Part shown: positions 1-11,370 of the stretch, piece by piece | How positions within the stretch are numbered: position 1 is the stretch's first letter | Layout: the number at the start of each line of letters is the position of its first letter | Assembly (NCBI GenBank): GCA_023055355.1 | Contig: JALJCS010000024.1 | Coordinates: forward strand, 9,191,501 to 9,255,500 | Source of the DNA: Agelaius tricolor | Lineage: Eukaryota > Chordata > Aves > Passeriformes > Icteridae | DNA: 64,000 nt | Direction: 5' to 3' | Position numbers and translations under genes: made by a program | The notes under the pieces: model-generated | Seen by the model: only the letters and a program-made list of their open reading frames with translations | Database searches by the model: none | Told to the model about the DNA's origin: nothing

Positions 1-1933
1 TCAGGATTTACTCCCCAAACTCCTCCCATCTGCTATCAATCATTCCAAATAGCAGCAGTAAAACCCAGGGGAACATCTGGAACAGTCTTATGGGTAGAAA
101 TACCTAATGAATATCTCTAGCACTATAGCAACCTTGGCTGGATTCATTTCAAAGTGACTTTTACCAGCAAAGACTAGGCAGGGTTAATTAAGAAATATTA
201 ATTCAGGCTTATTATTCTTTCACAAAAGAGGGCTAAGCAAATTCAACTGTATTCAGCTGAGCTGTGAAGCCTGTTTAAAACCTAAACAGAGGACAAAATC
301 TAAGTAATGATTTAATAAAGACTAAAGCAAAATGATACTTACTCCTTCTGGAGTAGGAACTAGCAGAGCATTATTATAATTTTGAAAAAAGCTCAGATGA
401 AACACTATTACCTGATCAAGAAGGTATCTGCTGAGGGGTACAGAAATACTTCTAAAGAGATCAAAAGAAAGGACATCAAATTCAAACAAATAGTTTTAAA
501 ACAGAGACCCAAATCAGAGGGGATCCTGCGCCACTTTACAGCCAAATACACCAGAAATGATGTAGGAATGAGATTATCAAATTTGCTAAAGCATTATTTC
601 ACCTCTTTTTTCTGTCAGCCAATACATTAAAATACCACTGTAGCAAATGGCACACCAAGCTTTATGAGCACCTAGCTTGGTTAGCATTTATGCTGTCCCA
701 AACACGCTGTTGTTCTCCACCCTTCCAGTCACCTTTGGCAAACCACCCTGCTGTTCTGCTTCTCTGTAACTGCTTGCTGATGCCTTCAGTAGATGCACAG
801 GCTGTCCCTAGCCCTGCTCCCCTGCCACAGGCCATGGCTCCCTCATTCACAGCAAAACCCTGGGCAAGAGGAGTGAGCCAGAGCCAGAAAGTGCTGCAAA
901 AACACCTGGCTGTCACCTCCTCCTGTGCCCAGGGCACACCCTGCCCTCTCTCCCTGCAGCCACACCAACACCAGCCCCTGACAGGGGATAGGTGGCCTCT
1001 GCCTGGGGTAGGAGAGGGAAAGGAGCTGCCCTTTCTGTACCAGAGGAGATTCTGATCATTAAATTGCCTGTGCAACTCCAGCCTTAAGATACGTGTTGGA
1101 TATAAAGAGGACTAAGAAACCCAACCCAGCACACAAACACAATACCCCAAGCCTTGCACCTGCTGTCCACTTAAAAATAATTTCAAGGCATTCGTGGTGG
1201 TGTTTCTTATCTTTTTAAAAAAACATACAGCAGTGTGAAGGCAGTGCTGCTGTGTGACCCATGTCCATGCAGATGCTCTATCCTCTAAGGCAGAGGCTGT
1301 GAGACAGATTATGCTCAGGTAACTGATTGCACATTCATCTAACCCACATGACCACCCTTTCACATGCAGCTCCATAAAATACATAAGCATGTAACAAAGC
1401 AAAATGCCCAGGTTCATTGCACAAGCAACATTATATTCAAAGTCAGACTTCTTTTGCAGAAAGATTAATTTTAATGAACTTACAAATAAAACCAATGAAA
1501 GCCAGACAAATTGAAGAGATTAAAGTGTACGATCAAGACAGGCAGGAGAAATTGTGTTGTGAATAATTAATCACAAATCAAAAGTCTTCTGAAGCCAATT
1601 ATTTTCCTAGGATTCCTTCAATTGTGAATATCCACTATGGAATGACCTATGCCTTTCCCATTTATGCTTCTCTAAGGCACAGTGCAGGTACTACTAGCAA
1701 TATCAAAGATTCCCCTAATTCAGGATTAAATTCCTGGTGGCAGCAGGGGGTGGTGGGATTCTTGTTAATTGATAAATCTTACAATTACCTCCTCTGGAGA
1801 GATTTTCAGCCATGAAAAATCCATTATTTTTAAATGTCTAAAAACCATCTGTATCTTGGGATATCCCATAAGTTCTCAATTACAGGATGGACAGAGGCTG
1901 AATGAAATAACTTCATCCAAGTAGAAGGAACAT
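1..1933. other. Unique AT-rich non-coding sequence
   Basis: No repeat or gene is recognised here. Positions 660-1060 are clearly richer in G+C than the surroundings and are open in both directions over about 120-137 codons. The two translations are low-complexity (Pro, Ser, Gln, Cys, Trp rich) with no family resemblance, as expected from a GC-rich patch that lacks stop codons. No CpG clustering suggests a promoter. The rest is stop-rich in all frames. Confidence 0.6.
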
Positions 1934-2075
1934 GGATTCATAGAATGGTATTAATTAGAAGGGTCCTTAAAGAACATCTAGTTCCAAACCCCCTGCCCTG
2001 GGAAGGGACATCTCCACTTCACCATGCTGCTCAAAGCCCCATCCAACCTAGCCTTGAAATCTTCCAGGGATGGAG
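1934..2075 (-). mobile_element. CR1 LINE 3'-end fragment
   Basis: Read on the minus strand, this is the untranslated 3' end of a CR1 retrotransposon. Seen on the plus strand in order: a remnant of the terminal repeat (ATAGAATGG), then words for the GGGTCCTTAAAG, CATCTAGTTCCA and CCCCTGCC blocks, then the 'GCTCAAAGCCCCATCCAACC' block and CCAGGGATGG. All are standard parts of the avian CR1 tail, in the right order and spacing. Only about 140 bp remain, which fits the extreme 5' truncation normal for CR1. No coding part survives. It is moderately diverged and of the same 3'-end type as the copy at 62,507. Confidence 0.88.
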
Positions 2076-5000
2076 GATACTGGAAGGCTCCTAATTCCAG
2101 CAGTACAGAGGGGTATTACACACTCTTATGCAAATGCATGGATTTCTACTGCAAACATGCACAATTGTGCTCAGGTTCTCAACAGCAAATTGGGAACACT
2201 GGCCTTTTTTGCATTGCACACTTTCTTTTTTACAGCACACATTTACTTAAGCAATTACTGCCTGCTGTCTTCTGTGTACTAAGCATTTGGACTGCTTTTT
2301 TACCTCATCAGTACATCTTCAGAAACAAGGTCTCAGCAGAATCTTCTCTCTTTTAATTGTCTAGTTTGATACTTTAGTCTTTTCAAAGTGCTCCCTGTGT
2401 TCTTTAAATATTTAAGGAGAATACAACCCCTTCATCTTTTGAAAAGGCCAGATTGTCATCCAAAATGCTTTGTTCCAGTTTGGAGCTCCATTGAACTAGA
2501 AGCACAAAGTCTGTGAAACTGTCCTGATCTCTCATAAAGTTGCTCCCGTGCCTCTTTCCTCCACTGACAGCGTGACTTCCCACCCCTCCTTCCAATGCCC
2601 CTTTTACACATGAGAGGCTCTGTTAAGCAAATGATTCATCTTCAGATTTCTCATTGCTCACATCCCTCCTGAAGACCCCCTACTGCCATTTACACTATGC
2701 TAAAAAAAAAAAATAACCACCAAAAAAAAACCCCAAAACTTTCTTTTCTAGTAGGCTTTTTTTTTTTTGGTCCAACATGCTGTGCTTGCATGTGATAGCA
2801 ACCCCTTTAACCAACTGCTTTCTCCAGTGGTTCTTTTCAGCCTTTATGCTCTCCAAGGAAGCTTCTCTACTGTATGAACAAAGCACACAGCCCCAACAAA
2901 ACATATTGGCCAAATACTGAAATGTAGAAAGATGCATTAAGCTGGGCTCTTTTTTCTGTTGCTTTGTTTAATTTCTGACATTAGGGGATCTCAGTGAAGG
3001 ACTTCCCTGAAATGCTTTATAGAGTCATGGTAAAGATGTAGGTGAAGCTATTTGATGCTGAAAAAATAAGAAAGGAATTCAAGTTAGAAAAGATAGGAAT
3101 AAAAGACAGGTAAGGACACAAGGACACACAGAAAATTATATTTGGGAAGGAAATACAAAGGCAGAGCAGGCAGAGAGATGGGAACAGGAAATGCAAATAC
3201 TAATCTTAGCAAATCACTGAACATTAGAAGAAAATGTTCATAAGCTAAAAGCCTATTCAAATACCGAGAAAGGTAAGTACAACTTGGTTCATCATGTTTT
3301 AGCTGTAGGACAAAGCTCACACCCTATCTGTACAGGTTATCTGGTCACTTTTCCTCAGCTGGAAACACACACAGGTGAAATTGAATGTTGTTGTACAATG
3401 TGTAAAAACAACCTGCATCAGTGGATGCAAAAAAATCTGCTGTGAAATGCATGATTAGGAAAGGATGTGTATGGAACACATTTTGCATTGTTTAAAGTAT
3501 TGATATAGGATCTACCATTGTTTTCTTTATTTTATTAAAGTACTTATCTCTTGAGTGATCAGTAACTTAGATCCAGGCTGGGTTGGTGAAGAAGCTTACA
3601 GCACCAGCAATTAAGCTTTAGATAAACACATAAAGTGGAGTTTGTTTTTCCTTACAGATATAGGGCAAGCATGGGGGAATCTGATGATTTCACAGCATGG
3701 CAACACTTTTCTCTCAGCAATTCACAAAGCAGCTATCATCAAATCACAAAAACTGCAGCCTTCACAGGTTTCTTTGATTGTTTTCCTGTATTGAAAACAC
3801 ACATTGCACAATATGTTTCCTGCACTGTGAAAAAATTTCACTTTTGCTTCTAGTATCACTTCTGAAGTTTTATTTCATTGCCAAATCTGTTTTTTTTCCC
3901 AAGTATTTACTGGGGAAAAAGAAAAAAATTCTCACCTTTCAGCCTCTTAGAAGTTTCCTGTCCAAAACCACTTCACAGAGAGCAAGCCCAGCTTGCACCC
4001 ACTCCCCTTAACAGCAGACCTCAGGAGGCAGCGTGGGAGAAAAAGCAGAGAACAGACATGGAGAACAAGGTAAGAAAGAAAAAAGAAAACTGGGAGGAAA
4101 AGAACAGGTTCAGAAAAGACCTGCCTCAATGCACAGCCTCTCAAGGCCACCAGCCCAGCAAGGAACAGGTTCAAGAGGGCACCTCACTGCTTCTGGGAGC
4201 ACTCCTGGGCACTGGCTGAGCCAGGGAAGGCCAGAAACTAAAGATGCTTCCTGCTGCTCCCCCAGTGCATCACCTGCCCAGCATTCCTGCCAACTGCAGC
4301 CTCAACAAGCAGCTCTGAGGCAAAACTGGGGATAAAGGAAGACAAAAGGTAATGTGCTGGATTTACGAAAATGTCTTCCTTAAAAGAATATGTCATGTGT
4401 TCTACCTGTCAGTCCCTGCCCAAAGGAATTATATACACACATAAAAAACATTACAGAGAGAAAACTCATCATGAGCTGTACAATCTTTTACAGCTGCTGG
4501 AAAGAAATCTTTTTCTGCAATGACCAAAACCAGCTTTACCTCTCCTCCACCCCTTTTCCACCCCTCCCCCTTAGCAACTCTCTTGCAACTCTTCAGCCTG
4601 GTGAGTATCACTCATCTCTGTGTATGAGTGACATGAACTGTCCAGAAACTGAGGCACACTGTATACCTGACACCTGACTGCTGGCTTTGAATAGCAGAAC
4701 ATATTGCCAAGAGTTTCTCCTGCAATTGCATCATTTAGCACTGACAGTGGCTGAGAAGCTGCTAACACTTTCAGAAGCTTCAGACCCTATTCACAAACCT
4801 CATGGTGACAGGTCTGAGAGACAGAGGCTGTAGTCTCAGGACATACTGGCTTTCAGCAGCCACCTCCTCTGGAAGTGTTGCTAAAGACAAAACCAATTAG
4901 AATTAATAACAGAGACAGGTAGGGAAATCCTGAGGGAGACATCCCTTAAAGTGAAGGCTTTGCTTGAGCTAAATCCAGATGAAACAGATCTGTGAGGGAT

Positions 5001-6857
5001 GTGCTTGTAGTTAGGTATTTCATGATTAATATTGAAGTTAATTATGATGTCATTATCTTTTGCCTCCTTAGTGTACTTAGAAATCACAGACTGGAATGGA
5101 AAGGCACAGAATATCCTGCCTACCCCAGAAACACAGAATTTTAGAATGCACAATGATGCATCTATTTAGATAGCAGTACTGGCAAAACAAATGCAATATT
5201 TACCCAAAAATAAGTGTTCTGATTAAAAAAGACCTACTGTCATGGGAAAGAAGCTACCAAGACACGAGTCCATTTATAAAAAATGAATTAAAATGAGAAA
5301 TATGAAAAGTCATCAAACATAATAAGGGAATCCATTAATCCAATCAGAGATGCCATCTTTCAGAGGCATTGCCAAAACAGGAGTACCCCACCTGAGGATG
5401 CACAAGAAGCCAGAAGCAGAGAGTAATGGCTCAGAAAGCTGACCAAACCCTACAAGGGGTCTTGGCAACAACTACTTGAAGATATCCAAACTCATTTGTC
5501 AACCTTTTGCATTTTATCACTTGTTAATGGGTGACTCAACTGGAGGGAAAAAAATACGAAGAGTGCAGATGGGCAATGCTCAATATTTGAATAATAGATC
5601 ATTTCCATTAAGTTGTAAAAAGAATGTAAAATTGCATGGTGATCTATTAATCTGATTTAGTGATGGATAACTAAAATGATGAATATGGATGATATAATTT
5701 TAATGAGTGCTACATTTAACAAGCATGAACATTGGTGAGTGTGAACACTAGTGAATGAATAGCACGGCTTAAAAAGTTTTGGATCTGACAAATATAACTA
5801 GAACTCTTCCTAGCATGCATATTATTAGTATCTTGAGATTAAACAAGATCTATTGGAGCATGTAATTGGTGACAGATAAAGAGATCTTAAGTCATGTAAG
5901 CAGTTTTCTCTTGCTTGGTGAATATATTTTAGAGTCCACATTGTACTGCATGGAAATGTATTTGCTGCAGCTAAACTGACATTCCTGTCTTTTACCAGGC
6001 TGGCAATGGAAAGAACAATGAAAAATACAAAGGTTGCTCAAATTTTAGTATAAGCCAATTATTAGTTATGAAAGGAAAGCTCAGGAGAGGCAATGAGTTG
6101 AGACTCAAAGTCCCATTAGAAGACAATCAGATGCCCGGCTGCCCATGCCCCAAGTATCTATACTGGAACAGGGACACAAACCTGCACACCCCCACCAACC
6201 CAGCCACCCATCTTGCCCACAGCTGTTGGCCACCACATCCCAGCTCCTCCACAGTATCCCAAGCTGCTCATATCCAAATTCAAGCTGCTATTTTTCATCT
6301 ATTCATGCACAATGCAATAAAGATTCTTCCTAGTAAAGTTCCACTAGTTCTCTACCCATTTTGTAGCAAACACAAAACTCACTTCACATCAGAATCAATC
6401 TGCCTGCCAGAGCTCAGGCTTGAGCCTATCCAACAGTGTCCTCTTTCCTTCTTTTTCCCCTTTTGCAGCCTTATATAGCTGCTGCACAAGTGTCAGCAAG
6501 TGAAACACATCAGTCTCCTTCTCAAAGTACCTATACTGTATTAAATAGATAACGCCTATAGACAATATCTAGACAGCTTCATGGCTGTAAACTGCAGAGA
6601 TTTTGTTACACTTACAGTTACTATTTCACTTCAGATATTCACCCTTCATCACTCCTTTACTCCATTATTCTCACTAGTTTTTTGGCATCATGATGCTTGC
6701 ACACTTACAAGATAGAGATATGAAAGCAATGGCATGAAGCTATACAATGGAAAATGCCTCTTTGAAAAAGAAAGATCTTTTAGGCTTTAGGCAAAAGGTG
6801 AAAACTTATTCCCTGTTCCAGACAGAGCACACCAGAAACAGCATCTTGAGTGGAGCC
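2076..6857. other. Unique AT-rich non-coding sequence
   Basis: No gene or interspersed repeat is recognised. Poly-A and poly-T tracts occur near 2,700-2,770. A purine-rich stretch runs about 4,030-4,110. From about 5,480 to 5,960 the sequence is rich in TAAT and TGAT words and lacks repeat similarity; it is described in the findings as a possible conserved non-coding element. Open frames here are short and unlike known proteins. Confidence 0.55.
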
Positions 6858-6940
6858 TCTTGTGGAGCCAGGGATCAGAATCCAGATTTGTTGGCTTTCA
6901 CTACCAGGATCTCATCACTTGAGCTCCTCATGCAGCACCT
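6858..6940 (-). repeat. Possible MIR/CORE-SINE fragment (weak)
   Basis: The plus strand reads GAGCCAGGGATCAGAATCCAG followed by a GGCT-CTACCA stretch. This resembles the reverse complement of the 5' tRNA-like half of MIR, where the GAGCC-GGAT-GAACCCAG block contains the polymerase III B box. Only about 60-80 bp match and the CORE segment is not evident, so this is a suggestion only. Chance similarity is a real alternative. Confidence 0.3.
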
Positions 6941-9900
6941 TCTCATACCAGATGTGCTCAGGGTACTTTGGTTTGCTACATTGAGCTCTTCAGCCCATAC
7001 TTCCTGTAAACATTCCCCATGCATTTTGATCTAAAGTTCCTTTTTCATATCAGGTACTTCAGTCTGCCTAAAATATTTTAGTTAAAAAAAAAGCAGGACT
7101 TGGCTAAATACCATGACAGCTCCAACTTTCCTTAGCTTTCCAATTTCATTAATTCAGCCTCTGAGCTCAATATGCAACTTTGATGCAGTTCTTTTTTTCA
7201 CATATCAGTGAGTACTCTTCTCAAGAAGATAATTTCCATTTTCTTTAGCACAACTGAGGTTTGTTTCTTTTTCATTTTCCCACCCTAGGAAGAACAGTCT
7301 GCCCTGAGCCTCACTGGTAAGCAATTAAAATCTGGAAACTTGCCAGCCTCTGTGGTACTGTGAATTCATTTCCCAAGTACACATGTAATTCTTGGAGCTG
7401 AAGTCGAAACAATAAAATGTGTAAAACTTGACTATATTATGACTCCTCACTCAATGACAAAGCCCCTTTCACACAAAGAAATTGGAGCAAATCAGTCAAT
7501 AATGAGAAAGTGCAGGCACTAATTATTTTATTACAAATCTGAAAAATATGCATAATTTAATTTTTGGAAATTAAATGTGCTTATGATAGAATAATCATTT
7601 TTCAGCTGTGACATCATTAGCACTCCAGTTGCCTTTAATATTTCTCAATAATATACTTATTCTCACTATTAAAGCTGAGCAATATTCCAAATATCTGGAC
7701 TTCAAAAACTCATATTCTGTTTGCAACTATCAGTTTGATCCTCTCCAGATACTGCAGAAAAGCCAAAAAACACCAGTGATTGAGGGGAAAGGACCTTGTA
7801 AAAGCAATGTTTTAAAGGTAGCATAGCCCAGTAAATGCAATTAGTGAATCTTTGCCCTGTATATTGTATGAAATGCAGAACAGCAGCAATAGACTTGCTG
7901 GAGGGTTCACAGGAAGGTCACAGGCACAGATGTCAGTGCCCAGCCCAGGCACATTTCACTGGAAGGGAACTGAGTCCCAGGGCCTTATCCCTGTGGATTG
8001 AACGTGGATTTGGGAAAGCTTCAGGTTTCGGGCTGGAAACAGAAGAAAAAGGGCAGGGGGTGGGGGAGAGAAGGAGGCTCATCAGCCAAACCATATTACA
8101 TTTCCCTCTGCACTCCCACAGCTCAGGCCATGAAAGCAGCTAATCCTAACAAATCCATGTTATAAAATTTTTTCACCTAATTCATACAATCATTTTATTG
8201 TTTGTGTATGTGTACCTATCCCTCACAAAGATTTAAACTGGTGTGCCTTACATATATTGGAAGATTAACAAAGCTGCTACAGCATGTGGCTTGTTGGAAT
8301 CAAAGGGAACAGATTTGTTCCAATGTCCTATAACTGTTTTAAAATAAATTCAGTGATTTCACCTGAAATCCTATATGGTGTTCTATGCTATATAGTCATG
8401 ATTATGACATTAAAGTTAAAGGTCATTCAAGGTTTATTTTCTAGCCTTTGATAAGTGGAGGATTTATTCTCGTGAACCCTTTATATGCCAAAATTTAGCA
8501 CTGCGTTATTTGGGCTCTACAGTAAATGCAAATGTGTTTCTGAAATGTGGTGTAGATCCATTATGGAGCAAAGTAAAATTTAGGACCTAAAAAAATCTTC
8601 ACACACTTATACAGCAGTGCACAAGAGTAAAAATATTAAAAACAGTCCTTCATCAAATGCTCAGTAATTTTATTAACCTAATCCAAAAATAGCTAATAAG
8701 GAATTAATATTCATTCACCAGTGTCTGCATCCTAATTAAGAAAGACTTTTGAATTAACCAATGTATTCTTTTAGGCCAAGGTTCAGCAAAACATAAAAGT
8801 ACAAGTCTAAATCCATTTCTAGCTGAATAAGTCTGCTTTATGCTTAATCCAAAGGGCTAAATCCATTTATTAAAGATCTAAAAGGGGTTTGAGGATTGAA
8901 ATATATAGAGTGATACCAGTATTCTCTCAAAAAGAGTGACTTAAAAGGCTGAAAGATTATTTTATAAAGATAAAAATTGAGGAAACATGATAAGCATGCT
9001 GCATAACGAAAGCACATGCTACAGAGGGCGGTTGTAACACTTTTTTATTTAATGCAGTACCATGACAAAGGTATTCTGAATGAAACAAAGAATGAATCAA
9101 ATCAAACCTGATCAAGCAAAACAATCTTTTTTGAGCAACTGATGCACAGATTTCCATCTATGTCACATCACAAAGAAATCAAGTATAAAAGAATGATATT
9201 TACCTCATGGAATGATATTTAGAAAAACAGGAATTTCTAGAGTTACTGGCAAGTTTTCCATCACATTTTGAAAATCTTCCTGAACCCAATCCTTCAGTGT
9301 CTCAACCAGTTCAGGCACCACAGAAACCTCTCAACCCATTCTGCACTTTTCTTTAAGCATTTGGTACTCAGATGTTACACACTGGACTAATTGCATCATT
9401 GGTCCCCTAGTAACTATCTGCTGCTTGAAGATCAACATACAGATTCTCTTATATCAGCAAGACAAAGTAATTTGGTTACCTGGCAGTATAATGGCACTGT
9501 TGAAAAATTTGCCCTTTCACATTCTCTTCTTCGGCTTACCCACGGTCTTTATCTGTTGCTCTGAAACAGCTGACTTTTCTTCCCAGGTATACCTCTAAAA
9601 TTGACATATTTTAGTTTGTTTTTTTATGTTTTGTTCTTTTTCCCATTAAAGAAGAGCTGCCATTCAGATGTGGGCCACAAATGTACAACAGTCTCCAGGT
9701 GATACACAAAGATCAGTGGTCGGGAGGACGGGTGTGTTCAAGTGAACGTTTGCATTTTGTCATGACAACAGCATGCCTTGCAACTAGCATTAATTGCTTC
9801 TCCTGAAGTAGATCTGACAGAGCTTTGCTCAGAATACATTCAATCTATAAAATTTCATGCAGCACTGCAGAAGGAATACTGATTTTGAAAACTGTAATAC

Positions 9901-11209
9901 CAACAACTCATTTCTCATCAGCTCAGAACCACTTGTGGTATGTTTAATAGATTCATTTCATTAAGGTGCCCAACCCTACATAAAAAGACCAAAGTCATCA
10001 CTAACTATATTTTTATTATTACACTTATTTTTTAAAATTCAGTATTTTTCTTTTACAAAGCATCACAGTATTGCAAAGTAATTTTTCCAAAATCACTAAC
10101 AGCAGAAAAAAGATTAGTGCTAGCACAGGTCTGAGGACCTGAAGAGAAGAGAAGGCTATTTTCTCAACAGGGGCTATAAGATGGTCTTTGTTTCCTGCTA
10201 TATCACTATAAAATGTAATGCCATGAACTTGTGAACAATTTATGTCAGAAAACAATACAACATCAGACTCCCTTCCTTCAACAGTGAAGGCAGAAGATCC
10301 AACAATCAGTGGGATTATCTTCCAAAGTGCAAAAAGCCATCAGTATTATTTCAATATAGCACAGACCATGGGAAGGAATGTAATCATCTTTTTATTTGAG
10401 TAAAAATTGAGAATAAGATGGCCTGTACTAAATGAAAAAGGAAACTTCAGACACATAATCTCTTCATTATAGCTATTTCCTTTTTAATAGAGAGTTTCTT
10501 TTCTTCTGATATGAAGCTTAATTTATTAGCTGCTATTTAAGAAACTGATATAAAGACATTAAACTAAGCTATACACTTGATTTACAGCAGAATGTTAATT
10601 ACTAAAATCGTAACTGTAATTTAAACTTGCATATTTTTATAGCTCTAAATACAAATAATTTCTCACAGAAAGAAATGCTATAGTAGCATAATTTTGGTTA
10701 TATAAAGAATGTTTATACTCACAGAATAAGCTTGACTCAAAAGTGTCCATTCTCATATGGCTGATATCTGTTCAAATATGCTTTATTCTACACAGTCTAA
10801 TGATTTGAATCCACTCACAAATGCAAAAATTTCATTGTTCTATATTTCCATATCACTTGTGTGAGCCCTGTTTGGTAGTGCTTGATACCATTGCAACTGA
10901 ACAGTTAAAAACTAATCTACAATTCAAATGCTCACAAAAGCACTGCATGTACTCCTGTTTTTTGTAATACCATAGTGAAAATACCATACTGAAGACAAGC
11001 ATTCTTACTTAGCACAGTTGCAAATATGACTTCTACTCTTCCAAAAAGAAACACAAGAAAAAGTTATGAGTAAGAGTCAAAGAAAATTAGTACATAATTC
11101 CATAAGCACTCACTCATACAAACTACCCATCTATTCCCCACCTATTCCCCTTGCTCATATAAAGGAATCCCATGCAGTGAAAAACATTTGCCTGTGTTTG
11201 ATTGATTTC
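6941..11209. other. Unique AT-rich non-coding sequence
   Basis: No gene or clear transposon is recognised. A short tandem-like duplication of a GAATGATATTTA word occurs at 9,191-9,221 (19-bp offset). Positions 7,835-8,143 are open on the plus strand and somewhat GC-richer, but the predicted peptide matches no family I know. The strongly AT-rich tract 10,480-10,700 contains many homeodomain-type TAAT words. Confidence 0.55.
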
Positions 11210-11370
11210 AGATTTCAGAGATCAGGACTCACAGGTTACACTTTCACTCTGCCACTGGCTTGTCTGTAACCTAGGGCAAATTACTCAATGTCTTTATCTT
11301 TTTTTATATGAAAAATGGGGCTACAAATACTTCCTTTAGGAGGGCAGTTACAAGGATTATTAATGCTTCC
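11210..11370 (+). repeat. MIR-type ancient SINE (CORE-SINE) relic
   Basis: MIR is a tRNA-derived SINE that was active before the amniote radiation and depended on L2/CR1-clade machinery. The blocks appear here in the correct order and spacing: CTCTGCCACTGGC at 11,247, then GTAACCTAGGGCAAATTACT (MIR: GTGACCTTGGGCAAGTTACT) from 11,266, a CTTTATCT pyrimidine block, ATGAAAAATGGGG at 11,308-11,320 (MIR: TGTAAAATGGGG), and the AGGATTATTAATG block near 11,353. The tRNA-like head upstream is more eroded. An overlapping open frame at 11,066-11,269 runs partly into the SINE and is not a gene. Old MIR fragments are known in birds but scarce, so the call rests on block order rather than overall identity. 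Confidence 0.75.

Noticed and set aside
662..1075. Overlapping sense and antisense frames of more than 120 codons
   Set aside because: Low-complexity translations in both directions with no family match. This is a compositional effect.
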